This document shows, one piece after another, positions 43,296 to 52,967 of a stretch of 64,000 nt of DNA. Under the pieces are notes generated by a model. The model saw nothing but the letters and a program-made list of their open reading frames with translations. It was not told the origin of the DNA and did not search any database. This DNA comes from Algoriphagus formosus (GTDB lineage: Bacteria > Bacteroidota > Bacteroidia > Cytophagales > Cyclobacteriaceae), in the NCBI RefSeq assembly GCF_002807035.1, contig NZ_NIUC01000001.1, positions 1-64,000 of the forward strand, read 5' to 3'. The position numbers and the translations under genes are program-made. Each line of letters starts with the position of its first letter. Position 1 is the first letter of the stretch.

Positions 43296-45614
43296 CTATA
43301 TTTTGGTTATCGTTTCTTCTAAATTGTAGAGACTGACAATCACCTGCATCAGTGCAGCAGTTCTGGGATTTACATCCTCTTCCCGGAGTGGATATTCACC
43401 CACATCGAGCGTTGGCTTGATAGTCTCCGGTTCTGACTCAAATCGCTCCAACTGATCTTCAAAATAGTCAGAAATCAAGGAGGCTTCCGAGGCTTTCATC
43501 GGTCTACAGAGTATGCGTTTGAAAGCTTCTTCAATGGCTGCTTCAGCATCTGAATGTTTATCGTTCAGCTCACTCGCCAGAACACGAGCAGCTTCCAAAA
43601 CCATGGGGTCATTGAGCATGACAAGAGCCTGAAGGGGCGTGTTGGTTCTTCCTCTTCCTACTTCGCATCGATCTCGATTACTAGCGTCAAAGATGATTGC
43701 TTTTGGAGGTGGGACAGTCAGTTTGATGAAATTGTAAATTCCTCTTCGATAAAGGCTTTCTCCAGTATCCTGCTCATACTTTGCCAATTCTCCCCTGCCC
43801 GAGGTTGCTGCTTCCCAAATTCCATCAGGCTGATAAGGCTTTACGCTAGGCCCTCCGACTTTTTGCACCAGAAGACCACTACTTGCCAATATCAAATCCT
43901 GGATATTTTCAGCCGGTAATCTCAACCTGGGAGCTCGAGCCAAATACACGTTTTCCGGATCGGTTTTGAGATGTTTGTCTGTAATTTGAGCAGATTGTCG
44001 ATAGGTGGCCGAAGAAAGGATTTGTTTTAGAAGCCGTTTGATGTCCCAACCGTTTTCCATAAAGTCTACAGCAAGCCAATCCAGCAGTTCGGGATGGGAG
44101 GGAAGGTCCCCTTGCATACCAAAGTCCCCTGCCGATTTTACGATGCCTGTTCCGAAGATTTCTTGCCAAATCAAATTAACAAATACTCTGGCAGTCAAAG
44201 GGTTGTCTTTATTGGTTGCCCATTGAGCCAGTCCCAGTCGATTTTTGGGGAGATCATCCGAAAACTCCAGGATGGATGCTGGCGTGGATGGATTTACAGG
44301 GTCAGTGGGGGCGTCATATACGCCACGATCCAAGATGTAAGTTGTACGGGCTTCTTGCTCATCTAACTCGCCCATCACGGAAATACTCAGTTTAGTAGTG
44401 TCCGGATGATTGATGAAGTCCAAAATTCCTCCCAAGTCTTCCTGCTCTACCCAGAGAATGGGTGTTTTGGCAGGTTGAGAGACGCTGACATCTCCTTCAA
44501 AACCTTTTTCCCGACTATTATTGAAGAAGGCGAAAAGTTCAAAATATTCTTTCTGGGAAAAGGGATCGTACTTGTGGTCGTGACATTGTGCGCATTCCAT
44601 AGTAATGCCGAGTACCCCTGTGCTGAAGGTGTTGGTTTTATCCAAAACATATTCGATGCGGTATTCTTCATCTATCACGCCTCCTTCTTCGGTGTATTTA
44701 TGATTTCTGTTGAAAGCTGTGGCCAAAATAGTTTCCTTGGTCGGATTGGGAAGTAGGTCCCCTGCCAGTTGCCATGTGATGAATTGATCGTAAGGTAAAT
44801 TATTATTGAAGGCATGAATGAGCCAATCCCGATAGGGCCATTGGGTTCGGATATTGTCATCTTGATAGCCATAGCTGTCCGAGTATCTTGAAATATCCAG
44901 CCAAAGGATCGCTAACTTTTCTCCGAAGCTCTGCTCTGAAAGAAGATTATTCAATAAGTCTTCGTAAGTATTTTCTCCTTCAAAACCCTGGTATCGTTCC
45001 AAAATTTCCGGACTAGGAGGAAGGCCAGTCAGATCCAAACTCGTTCGCTTGATCAATTCATAATCTTCGGCTTCTGGATTGGGTTCTAGCCCTTTTTCTT
45101 TCATCTTCTTCCAGGTGAAATGATCAATTTCATTTCTAGCCCAGTCAGAAGCTTCAGGGATTTGTTTTTTTTCTGGCTTGACAAAAGCCCAATGAGGTTC
45201 GTAAGCAGCTCCTTGCTCAATCCATTTTTTGATTAGTTCGATCTCAGAATCCAAAAGCTTCAAATTGGACTCGGGAGGCGGCATTTGTTCGGATGGGTCT
45301 TCCGATGTAATTCTATGATAGACTTCTGATGCATTTGGATCTCCAGCTACCAAAGCGAATTTACCCGGGTTTTCTTTAAGGGCTTCGATGGCTCCTGTTT
45401 CAGTATCCAATCTTAATCCAGCTTCCCGCTTATTGGCGTCGGGTCCATGGCAGGCGAAGCATTTATCAGAAAGGATGGGGCGAATATGAAAGTTGTAGCT
45501 GATTTGGTCTACAGCTACCAACTCAGGCGAATTGGATGAAGTGCCAGTACATCCCCATCCGAATAAACATGTAAGTAATAGCGTGTAAAACGTATATTTT
45601 GCCGACAATTTCAA
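43296..45614 (-). CDS. PSCyt1-DUF1549-DUF1553 cytochrome lipoprotein
   Basis: 772 residues. The likely start is a TTG at 45614, with no ATG in frame before the signal L-F-G-W-G-C (lipobox Cys about 22). The haem motif C-F-A-C-H (Cys52, Cys55, His56) is in the planctomycete-type cytochrome domain. DUF1549 follows (about 175-380; D-L-T-G-L-P-P, S-Y-G-Y-Q-D-D), then DUF1553 (about 470-740; G-L-A-Q-W, W-Q-E-I-F-G-T-G-I-V). It is the first gene of the minus-strand operon. Redox or sulfated-glycan processing has been suggested for such modules, but the reaction is unknown. Confidence 0.92.
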   Translation of the reverse strand: MKLSAKYTFYTLLLTCLFGWGCTGTSSNSPELVAVDQISYNFHIRPILSDKCFACHGPDANKREAGLRLDTETGAIEALKENPGKFALVAGDPNASEVYHRITSEDPSEQMPPPESNLKLLDSEIELIKKWIEQGAAYEPHWAFVKPEKKQIPEASDWARNEIDHFTWKKMKEKGLEPNPEAEDYELIKRTSLDLTGLPPSPEILERYQGFEGENTYEDLLNNLLSEQSFGEKLAILWLDISRYSDSYGYQDDNIRTQWPYRDWLIHAFNNNLPYDQFITWQLAGDLLPNPTKETILATAFNRNHKYTEEGGVIDEEYRIEYVLDKTNTFSTGVLGITMECAQCHDHKYDPFSQKEYFELFAFFNNSREKGFEGDVSVSQPAKTPILWVEQEDLGGILDFINHPDTTKLSISVMGELDEQEARTTYILDRGVYDAPTDPVNPSTPASILEFSDDLPKNRLGLAQWATNKDNPLTARVFVNLIWQEIFGTGIVKSAGDFGMQGDLPSHPELLDWLAVDFMENGWDIKRLLKQILSSATYRQSAQITDKHLKTDPENVYLARAPRLRLPAENIQDLILASSGLLVQKVGGPSVKPYQPDGIWEAATSGRGELAKYEQDTGESLYRRGIYNFIKLTVPPPKAIIFDASNRDRCEVGRGRTNTPLQALVMLNDPMVLEAARVLASELNDKHSDAEAAIEEAFKRILCRPMKASEASLISDYFEDQLERFESEPETIKPTLDVGEYPLREEDVNPRTAALMQVIVSLYNLEETITKI

Positions 45615-45760
45615 AAGCTGAATTGGATTATTTTGAAAAAGTAAGTTAAATAAAAATTTTCAAAAAGTTTTTTCCTTTTTCTAAAAAAAGAGGTTTGTAC
45701 AGATTTGAAAAAAAAGGGCTCTAGATTTCAATCTTTGGAGAAAAAAAGGATTTAAAGGCA

Positions 45761-45791
45761 AAAAAAAAGCTCAGACCTAAGTCTGAGCTTT
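45761..45791 (-). terminator. Rho-independent terminator of the sucC-tRNA-Arg transcript
   Basis: Read on the minus strand, a perfect stem AAGCTCAGAC/GTCTGAGCTT with loop TTAG is followed by a run of T. It starts two bases after the tRNA-Arg 3' end. Confidence 0.92.
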
Positions 45792-45792
45792 G

Positions 45793-45866
45793 TGCACTCG
45801 GAAGGATTCGAACCCTCAACCCTCGGAGCCGAAATCCGATATTCTATCCAGTTGAACTACGAGTGC
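45793..45866 (-). tRNA. tRNA-Arg (TCG)
   Basis: 74 nt on the minus strand. The acceptor stem is GCACTCG/CGAGTGC with discriminator A. The anticodon stem TCGGA/TCCGA encloses the loop TTTCGGC, giving anticodon TCG (reads CGN, mainly CGA, Arg codons). The D-loop has AGTTCAACTGGATAGAAT and the T-loop GTTCGAATC. The CCA is not encoded. It starts 10 bp after the sucC stop and is followed by a terminator, so it can be made from a sucC read-through transcript. Confidence 0.95.
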
Positions 45867-45876
45867 TTATTCCGAT

Positions 45877-47091
45877 TTAGCTTTGAAGTACTCCTTGTAC
45901 TTTTTCAGCTGCTTCTTTCAATGTAATCGCTGAGAAGACCTTCAATCCTGATTCATCGATGATCTTGGCACCTTCTTCTGCATTGGTACCTTGAAGTCTT
46001 ACGATAATTGGAACGCGAATATCGCCAATAGATTTGTAAGCTTCAACAACTCCGCTAGCAATTCTATCACATCTTACGATTCCTCCGAATACGTTGATCA
46101 AAATTGCCTTAACATTAGGATCCTGAAGGATAATTCTGAATCCGGCTTCAACTGTAGTAGCGTTAGCACCTCCACCTACGTCGAGGAAGTTTGCAGGCTC
46201 ACCACCGGACAATTTGATCATATCCATGGTTGCCATCGCTAGTCCGGCTCCATTCACCATACAACCTACGTTTCCGTCAAGCTTCACGTAGTTTAGACCA
46301 GATTTACCAGCTTCCACTTCCAATGGATCTTCTTCAGAGATATCGCGAAGCTCAGCAAGGTTTTTCTGACGATACAATGCATTGTCGTCAAGGTTTACCT
46401 TAGCATCTACTGCTAGGATTTTGTCATCTGAAGTCTTCAATACAGGATTGATCTCAAACTGAGAGGAGTCAGTTCCTTCGTATGCTTTGTAAAGAGCAGC
46501 GATGAATTTGACCATTTCTTTGAAAGCATTTCCGCTAAGACCAAGCTTGAAAGCAACCTTTCTTACCTGAAAGCCTTGCAATCCTACTTTCGGATCGATC
46601 CATTCTTTGATGATTTTCTCAGGAGATTTTTCTGCAACCTCTTCGATATCCATTCCGCCTTCTGTAGAAGCCATGATTACGTTGCAACCTTTGGCTCTAT
46701 CTAGGAGGATAGATAGATAATATTCCTTTGGTTCTGAATCGCCCGGATAGTAAACGTCCTCAGCAATCAAAACTTTGCTCACTTTCTTGCCTTCTGGACC
46801 CGTCTGATGAGTTACAAGTGTTCCGCCAAGGATATTCTTAGCTTTTTCACCTACTTCCTCAAGTTTTTTGGCCAAAACCACACCATTTGAACCGGTTTCT
46901 TGGATTTTACCTTTTCCTCGACCACCAGCGTGGATTTGAGCTTTGATCACATACCAAGAGGTACCTGTTTCCGCGTTCAACTTAACTGCAGCTTCGTGGG
47001 CAGCTTCTGGACTGTCTGCTACGATTCCTTCTTGAATTCGGACTCCGTAACCTTTCAATACTTCTTTCGCCTGATACTCGTGTATGTTCAT
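45877..47091 (-). CDS. sucC: Succinate-CoA ligase (ADP-forming) beta subunit
   Basis: 404 residues. The N-terminal ATP-grasp domain begins N-I-H-E-Y-Q-A-K-E-V-L, with Q-I-H-A-G-G-R-G-K-G. The C-terminal ligase domain has C-M-V-N-G-A-G-L-A-M, F-L-D-V-G-G-G-A-N and the G-G-I-V-R-C-D-R phosphate-binding loop. It carries out the TCA step from succinyl-CoA to succinate with ATP formation. The partner alpha gene (sucD) is not next to it, as in many Bacteroidota. The downstream tRNA-Arg is on the same strand. Confidence 0.97.
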   Translation of the reverse strand: MNIHEYQAKEVLKGYGVRIQEGIVADSPEAAHEAAVKLNAETGTSWYVIKAQIHAGGRGKGKIQETGSNGVVLAKKLEEVGEKAKNILGGTLVTHQTGPEGKKVSKVLIAEDVYYPGDSEPKEYYLSILLDRAKGCNVIMASTEGGMDIEEVAEKSPEKIIKEWIDPKVGLQGFQVRKVAFKLGLSGNAFKEMVKFIAALYKAYEGTDSSQFEINPVLKTSDDKILAVDAKVNLDDNALYRQKNLAELRDISEEDPLEVEAGKSGLNYVKLDGNVGCMVNGAGLAMATMDMIKLSGGEPANFLDVGGGANATTVEAGFRIILQDPNVKAILINVFGGIVRCDRIASGVVEAYKSIGDIRVPIIVRLQGTNAEEGAKIIDESGLKVFSAITLKEAAEKVQGVLQS

Positions 47092-47230
47092 TGCTCAAAA
47101 TTTTTGGCGAAGTTAAGCCCTTCAGCTTTATAAATCAAACCTGAAAAAATCCTTTTTTATCAAAAAAAAGCCTTTAATTCCCATTTTCTAAAAATATCCA
47201 ACTTGCTAATCCTTTAGAAAGAAATCTATA

Positions 47231-47881
47231 ATGCTGACTGCCAGAGAGATTCATAAGTCATACGGAAACCTTCATGTTTTGAAAGGAGTAAACCTTGAAA
47301 TATCATCTTCGGAGATTGTTTCCATCGTAGGTTCCTCCGGTGCTGGTAAAAGTACGCTTTTACACATTTTGGGCACTTTAGATGAGCCTGATTCCGGAGA
47401 GGTTTTGATTGAAGGGAAAAATATCTTCGCCCTGAATCGAGATAAGCTAGCCACCTTTCGCAATCAGACGGTAGGCTTCATTTTTCAGTTTCACAATCTT
47501 TTGCCGGAATTTACGGCCTTAGAAAACATTCTGATCCCGGGATTTATCCAAGGGCAATCCGAGTCTAAGTTGAAAAAAAGGGCTTCAGAACTAGCGGAAA
47601 TCCTATCCATCAGTCATCGATTGGATCATAAGCCTTCTGCACTTTCGGGAGGGGAGCAACAGCGAGTGGCTGTGGCCAGAGCTTTGATCAATGATCCCAA
47701 AATTATCTTCGCAGATGAGCCAAGTGGAAACTTGGATACGCAAAATGCCCATCAGCTTCATGAGCTTTTTTTTAAGCTTCGGGATGAACTAGGACAGGCA
47801 TTTGTCATCGTCACTCACAATGAAGAGCTGGCAGCCATGGCTGATCGAAAGCTGGAAATGAAGGATGGCGTAATGGTCTAG
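47231..47881 (+). CDS. ABC transporter ATP-binding protein, LolD-like
   Basis: 216 residues. Walker A is G-S-S-G-A-G-K-S-T, the signature is [10 protein letters not shown], and Walker B is [12 protein letters not shown], the MacB/LolD pattern. Members of this family release lipoproteins from the inner membrane or power MacB-type pumps. No permease gene lies next to it, so the partner is elsewhere. Two bases separate its stop from the convergent peroxiredoxin stop. Confidence 0.92.
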   Translation: MLTAREIHKSYGNLHVLKGVNLEISSSEIVSIVGSSGAGKSTLLHILGTLDEPDSGEVLIEGKNIFALNRDKLATFRNQTVGFIFQFHNLLPEFTALENILIPGFIQGQSESKLKKRASELAEILSISHRLDHKPSALSGGEQQRVAVARALINDPKIIFADEPSGNLDTQNAHQLHELFFKLRDELGQAFVIVTHNEELAAMADRKLEMKDGVMV

Positions 47882-47882
47882 C

Positions 47883-48332
47883 CTATTTTTTTAACTTTTT
47901 CAGCATGGCCTCGATATGCTTTTTTGATTCAAACATATCCTGAAATACTCCGGCAATTTTCATGTCCGAATCGATGAAATAGGTGATTCGCTTGGGCATT
48001 TTGATGAGTGGAATGAGCGCGTCGTATGCTTTGCAAACTTTTCCGGATTCATCTGACAAAAGCTCAAAGGGTAGTTTATGTGTTTTTTTGAACTTCTCAT
48101 GTGTCTCGATAGAATCTCTACTAACTCCAAAGACAGGAATATCCAAATCCCGAAATGCTTCAAATTGATCTCTAAACTCACAAGCCTCCGCGGTACAGCC
48201 GGGGGTGAAGTCCTTCGGATAAAAGTATAATACAAAGCTTCTCCCAGATAGATCTTGGTGTAGATTCAGTGTAAGTTCAGAGGTTCCTTTTACAGAAAAG
48301 TCTGGTGCTTGGGTTCCGATTTTTAATGCCAT
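47883..48332 (-). CDS. bcp: Peroxiredoxin, BCP type
   Basis: 149 residues of thioredoxin-like fold. The peroxidatic Cys46 is in F-T-P-G-C-T-A-E-A-C, and Cys51 is the likely resolving Cys, the atypical 2-Cys arrangement of bacterioferritin comigratory proteins. It reduces hydroperoxides in the cytoplasm with thioredoxin as electron donor. It is a single gene. Confidence 0.95.
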   Translation of the reverse strand: MALKIGTQAPDFSVKGTSELTLNLHQDLSGRSFVLYFYPKDFTPGCTAEACEFRDQFEAFRDLDIPVFGVSRDSIETHEKFKKTHKLPFELLSDESGKVCKAYDALIPLIKMPKRITYFIDSDMKIAGVFQDMFESKKHIEAMLKKLKK

Positions 48333-48437
48333 GAGTTTGAAACTGTATTTAAAACTGTTTGTTAGCTTGAACTCAAAGTAATGAAAAATGATTCTTTCTT
48401 TCTTACTTGCTCCAACTGATTAAAATATACCCCGACC

Positions 48438-49265
48438 TTGAAACTATCCGGCGTGCAGTCCATGATTTTGGCAGGAATATTCTTTGCCTTGATGAATGTG
48501 TCTGTAAAGTTCATCCCTCATATTCCGGCGATCGAAATCATCCTATTTCGATCCATTTTTAGCCTTATTTTCAGTTATGCTTTTCTGAAAAGTCAGGGTG
48601 TATATGTCTTTGGAAATAATAAAAAACTACTGGTAATCAGAGGTGTAGTTGGATCGATCGGATTGATTACCTTTTTCTACACCCTTCAAAAAATCCCATT
48701 GGCAAGTGCTGTAACTATTCAATACCTTTCGCCGATTTTCACCACGATTTTGGGGATATTTCTAGTTAAGGAACGGGTCAAGCCTATTCAATTTTTCTAT
48801 TTTGGTTTGGCCTTTCTCGGTGTGATTGTGGTGCAAGGTTTCGATCCGAGAGTGGATTTGCTTTATGCCAGCATAGGAATTATTTCTGCACTTTTTTCGG
48901 GCTTGGCTTACAATGTGATCCGAAAATTGAAGAATACCGAGCACCCTTTGGTGATTATTTTTTACTTTCCTCTGGTGACTTTACCCATTGCCTCAGTCAT
49001 TGTATTATTCAATTGGGTAAATCCCGTGGGTTGGGATTGGGCGATATTGCTTTGGATTGGAATCTGTACCCAGGCCGCACAATACTTCCTGACTTTAGCA
49101 TATCAAAACTCAAATGTGTCTAAAGTTTCAAGCCTAACATATTTGGGAATGATTTATGCATTGTTTTTTGGATATATCTTTTTCGAAGAGACTTTTACGC
49201 TTGGTTCTTACGTAGGTATGGGCTTGGTTGTACTGGGAATATTATTGAATTTAAGAGAAAAGTAG
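48438..49265 (+). CDS. EamA-family (DMT) transporter
   Basis: 275 residues with ten predicted helices in two EamA repeats (for example F-F-A-L-M-N-V-S-V-K-F and L-T-L-A-Y-Q-N-S). The start is TTG at 48438; the first ATG (48462) lies eight codons in and would cut into the first helix, so the TTG is favoured. Members export amino acids or other small metabolites. One base separates its stop from the next ATG. Confidence 0.9.
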   Translation: MKLSGVQSMILAGIFFALMNVSVKFIPHIPAIEIILFRSIFSLIFSYAFLKSQGVYVFGNNKKLLVIRGVVGSIGLITFFYTLQKIPLASAVTIQYLSPIFTTILGIFLVKERVKPIQFFYFGLAFLGVIVVQGFDPRVDLLYASIGIISALFSGLAYNVIRKLKNTEHPLVIIFYFPLVTLPIASVIVLFNWVNPVGWDWAILLWIGICTQAAQYFLTLAYQNSNVSKVSSLTYLGMIYALFFGYIFFEETFTLGSYVGMGLVVLGILLNLREK

Positions 49266-49266
49266 T

Positions 49267-50187
49267 ATGAAGTGGTTACATTTTGAAAGTGAGATGCGAC
49301 TTAAAAGAAAACCTTTAAAGATGAGCCCTAAATCTTTTCTATCACTAATAGCATTCGCGCTGATATTCCTTTCCATTTTTTCTTGTGTAGAAGAAACGGA
49401 AGATCCTCTAGGAAATGGTCAGTCAAATTTTGACTGTAACCAGTTTGCTTATGCTGATACGATATATTATTTGAATGCCACCCAAAATATACTTGTAAGC
49501 CCTACTAATCCTATCCAAGGAACTTTCGAAGCAAGTCCAAATGGCTTGGCAATCGATCCTAGTTCAGGAGTTATCGATATCAATGCGAGTGAAACAGGTC
49601 TTAAATACAAAATCACATTTACTCCTCAGGGAAGCAACCAGACATGTGAGACTTTTCTGACTATTGGAGGAGTCAATTACCTGGATGGAGTGTATGTTTT
49701 GGATCAAAATCAAACCTTGGCAGCTCCCATATACAATGGAGTTCCTGGACTTACTCTCCCCTGTGATGATGACGATGATGATGATGGCGATAGCAGTTGT
49801 GACTTTGATACTGACAATCCTACAGGTCAGTTGTTAGAGGATCTAGGCTTCGAGATTTCAAGTGATGGAGTTTTTGATTTATTGGAGACAGTGGAAAATG
49901 GTGCTTTTGGAGCGACTCCAATCAATGGAGAAGTTCTTGATGTTGAGTTGTTTTACAGACTGGCTGATTTGAGTGGAGAAGCATTAAATTCTATTCCATT
50001 GCGCTTTTTCTATTATGAAACAGTTGCTGACATTCCACAAGCTCTTTTGGATGATATTGAAGAAAAAAGTGATCTAATCAATGAACTTAGATCGGGAAAA
50101 TCGTCTAATTTCAGGATTGCAAATCAAACCAGGCCCCGAAGAGTGCCTAGACCACCATTTATTGTAATAGTGGCAAATCTACAATAG
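49267..50187 (+). CDS. Acidic lipoprotein with a poly-Asp tract, CHAT-protease neighbour
   Basis: 306 residues from ATG 49267; internal ATGs at 49294 and 49321 would give shorter, more usual lipoprotein signals (S-I-F-S-C, Cys40 from the first start). The mature part includes a beta-sandwich-like repeat region (I-D-P-S-S-G-V-I-D-I-N) and a run of seven Asp at about 171-177 followed by G-D-S-S-C-D. The C-terminus turns basic (R-P-R-R-V-P-R-P-P-F-I-V-I). I do not recognise a family. It is directly upstream (21 bp) of the TPR-CHAT gene and possibly its substrate or partner, which is inference. Confidence 0.8.
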   Translation: MKWLHFESEMRLKRKPLKMSPKSFLSLIAFALIFLSIFSCVEETEDPLGNGQSNFDCNQFAYADTIYYLNATQNILVSPTNPIQGTFEASPNGLAIDPSSGVIDINASETGLKYKITFTPQGSNQTCETFLTIGGVNYLDGVYVLDQNQTLAAPIYNGVPGLTLPCDDDDDDDGDSSCDFDTDNPTGQLLEDLGFEISSDGVFDLLETVENGAFGATPINGEVLDVELFYRLADLSGEALNSIPLRFFYYETVADIPQALLDDIEEKSDLINELRSGKSSNFRIANQTRPRRVPRPPFIVIVANLQ

Positions 50188-50208
50188 GGGCTTTAAAAGC
50201 CCTTTATT

Positions 50209-52947
50209 GTGTCGAATCTTTGGAGTCGTCTTTTATGTTTTAGTATTATTTTTCTACCTCTATATGTCAATGGACAGGAGGACAATCAATTAATCCAAAA
50301 AGCGGATTCTCTTTATTTTTTGCCATATCCAGAGGAGACTGATGATAGAATGGCCATGGAAATCTATTCTGAGATTCTCTCTGAGGTTCCAGATTCTGAG
50401 GCAGTCACTGATTTTATAAGGGCCGCAGAGCACTTGGGTAACCTTCAAGTAATTTATGGCTTGCAATCAGAGGCTGCAAATTCCTATCGAAAGGCCTTAT
50501 TTTTCGCAAAGGCATTTCAAAAGCCAGATACTTTGGTCTATGCCTCAAACTTGTACCTCGGTGAGGTGCTTTTTCGGATGAGTAGATTAGATAGTGCCAT
50601 TTTTCACCTGAAAGAAGCTGAACGTCTTCAGGATCAAATCAGTACAGGGACCTTTCCAGAGCGGCTTTTTAATGCCTTGGGAGTCTACTACTTCGAGACC
50701 GGGAATTATCTTCAAAGTATTCAATATTTCACACAGGCAGAGTCATACTTGGAGACTTCCGGAGATTATGCACAATTTGCCCGCTATAGTTTTTTGAGCA
50801 ATAAAGCCTCAGCACTTTACCATTTAGAAGAATACGATAGTGCGCGTTCAATTTACCTCCAACTCCTTGATTGGAACATCAACTCCAATCAAGTTCGGAT
50901 TAACTTGGCAAATACTTTTCTAAAGGAAAAAAGGGGAGGAGATGCTTTGGAAGTACTAAGTCAGATCGATGGTGTTTCTGGTACGAATTACTTATCCTAT
51001 TTGAACCTCCAAACGAAGGCGTATCTAATTCAAAATAATCTATCAAAAGCAGATAGCCTGCTTCAGGCCACAGAGTTTGCCTTGGATAGCCTCCAAATAC
51101 CTCCTAAAAACTATCAACGGGGTATCTTCTTAGCCAACTTTGGGGATTTTAAATCAAAGCAAGAGAGGCTTCAAGAAGCAGTCTCTTATTATCATTTATC
51201 TGTCAGAGAGTTACATCCCAGTTTTATTTCAGAAGATATCTTTGACAACCCCAAAGAACTTTCCTTGGGAATGGGTGCAGTTACTCTTTTCGAAAGCTTA
51301 GTCTCTAAGGCTCATGCAGCTTGGAGTTTATACAGGATAAACCAAGAAGCCGAATTCTTCGAATTAGGCTGGGAATCTTATGAATCTGCCTTTGCATTAG
51401 CCGAATTCATATCAGCGAATTTCGATAATGATGAGGCCAGAATATTTTTGGGTGATCAGGTTTTGCAAGCCTACCAACTTGCAATTAGCCAGTTAATAGC
51501 TTTTTTCCGAAGCAGTAATGAAGAAAGAATCAAAAATCAAGTATTCCTTTGGGCAGAGCAGAGTAAGTCAACGGCGCTCAGGCTGGGTATCCTGGAATCA
51601 AAAAGAAGGCAAAAATCAGCTATTCCAAAGAAATTCCTAGAAGAAGAGCAATTGATTCTGCAAAAACTAGCTAGAAATTATCGGGATCAATATGAGAATT
51701 TTGATGAATCTCAGCTCGTAGATCTCAAATCTGAATACACCGAATTACAGGTCAGCCTATCTAGACTTCGTGATGAGATCAAGGAGTTTTCCCAAACAGA
51801 AGAGGACTCTGCTAATCTTACTCTAGCAAACATTCAAAATAGACTGCCTGACAAGACTATTTTACTATCCTTTTTTGAAGCTGATGATTACCTAGTCATT
51901 TCATTGCTGAGCAATAAAAATCTTGACTGGAAACTATTTGATTGGAGTGAAAAGGATCGAGATAAGGTACTGTCTTGGAAAGAGCAAATTAGATCTTGGA
52001 AGTCTGGGATGCGATATCAAACCCCTGAATTTATTGATTCACTGAGTGTGCGAATTTTTGAAAATTGGGAAAATGAAATCAATCAATCCAAACTGTTAAT
52101 GATTGTTCCACACGGTGCTTTCTCTGGTGTTTCCTTTGATGAGCTTTACGTTGATGGAGAGATGCTCATCGAAAAACTACCGATCAGCTACCAATTTTCG
52201 GCCCTCCAAATTCAAACTCAAGAACTTTCTTCTTGGAATGGATCGAGCATGATAAGCTTTGCACCTTTTGATAGGAGCTCAGGTCCAGAGGGATTGGGAC
52301 TTCCTGTTTTACTTGGATCAGGAGCTGAAATTGAGAGCTTGCCGGGCTTGAAGATTCAGGGCGCTGAAGCCACACTTCAGCGATTTCTAGCTCAAGCAGA
52401 TCAAAATAAAGTTATTCATTTAGCTACCCATGCCATCGCTTCTGATGAAGATAATGAGGCATCTTTTGTGGCATTTTATCCTGAAGGAGATTTTAGACTT
52501 TTCGAAAATGAATTGAGGTATCAAGCTTTTGACCAGGTCGAATTGGTGTTTTTGAGTGCCTGTGAGACTGGCTCTGGCAAATTCAGTGAATCAGAAGGTC
52601 TTGTCAGTCTGGCTCGGGCTTTTTCATTTGCAGGAGCTGATAATCTTATATCCACGCTGTGGCTCACAGAAGATCGGGTAGCAGCCTATTTATCAAAAGA
52701 GTTTTACAAGGGGCTAGACGCGGGTTTGACTTATGCTGAGGCACTGAGGGAGGCAAAGCTAAGCTTACTCCAAGATCCAGAAATGGTACAGTTTCGGGAT
52801 ACTCCTTATTGGACCAATTTTGTCCTGGTAGGTCAGATTCAGGAGAAATCTATTTGGAATTCCATGATTAAGCTTATTCTCATTGTAGGAATTATCCTGA
52901 TTTTGGCCGGATTGATTTATTGGTTTTTAATTTCTCGCCGGAGATAG
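50209..52947 (+). CDS. Exported TPR-CHAT protease with C-terminal membrane anchor
   Basis: 912 residues from GTG 50209. A signal peptide (L-L-C-F-S-I-I-F-L-P-L-Y-V-N-G-Q, cleaved near 22) is followed by TPR repeats (about 25-400; for example Y-F-E-T-G-N-Y-L-Q-S-I-Q-Y-F) and a coiled region. The CHAT domain (about 560-870) has His741 in H-L-A-T-H-A and Cys785 in L-S-A-C-E-T-G, the caspase-like dyad. A C-terminal membrane helix (about 885-906) ends in R-R-R, so the protease domain should face the periplasm. CHAT peptidases include separase-like and Craspase enzymes. No effector target is known here. Confidence 0.9.
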   Translation: MSNLWSRLLCFSIIFLPLYVNGQEDNQLIQKADSLYFLPYPEETDDRMAMEIYSEILSEVPDSEAVTDFIRAAEHLGNLQVIYGLQSEAANSYRKALFFAKAFQKPDTLVYASNLYLGEVLFRMSRLDSAIFHLKEAERLQDQISTGTFPERLFNALGVYYFETGNYLQSIQYFTQAESYLETSGDYAQFARYSFLSNKASALYHLEEYDSARSIYLQLLDWNINSNQVRINLANTFLKEKRGGDALEVLSQIDGVSGTNYLSYLNLQTKAYLIQNNLSKADSLLQATEFALDSLQIPPKNYQRGIFLANFGDFKSKQERLQEAVSYYHLSVRELHPSFISEDIFDNPKELSLGMGAVTLFESLVSKAHAAWSLYRINQEAEFFELGWESYESAFALAEFISANFDNDEARIFLGDQVLQAYQLAISQLIAFFRSSNEERIKNQVFLWAEQSKSTALRLGILESKRRQKSAIPKKFLEEEQLILQKLARNYRDQYENFDESQLVDLKSEYTELQVSLSRLRDEIKEFSQTEEDSANLTLANIQNRLPDKTILLSFFEADDYLVISLLSNKNLDWKLFDWSEKDRDKVLSWKEQIRSWKSGMRYQTPEFIDSLSVRIFENWENEINQSKLLMIVPHGAFSGVSFDELYVDGEMLIEKLPISYQFSALQIQTQELSSWNGSSMISFAPFDRSSGPEGLGLPVLLGSGAEIESLPGLKIQGAEATLQRFLAQADQNKVIHLATHAIASDEDNEASFVAFYPEGDFRLFENELRYQAFDQVELVFLSACETGSGKFSESEGLVSLARAFSFAGADNLISTLWLTEDRVAAYLSKEFYKGLDAGLTYAEALREAKLSLLQDPEMVQFRDTPYWTNFVLVGQIQEKSIWNSMIKLILIVGIILILAGLIYWFLISRRR

Positions 52948-52967
52948 AAAATCAGTCGGATTTAGAA

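Noticed and set aside
43909..44366. Overlapping frames inside the DUF1553 gene
   Set aside because: Out-of-frame shadows of a complete cytochrome-type protein.
47231..47881. Part of an adjacent MacB-type pump
   Set aside because: No permease or adaptor gene follows; both neighbours are unrelated and one is convergent.
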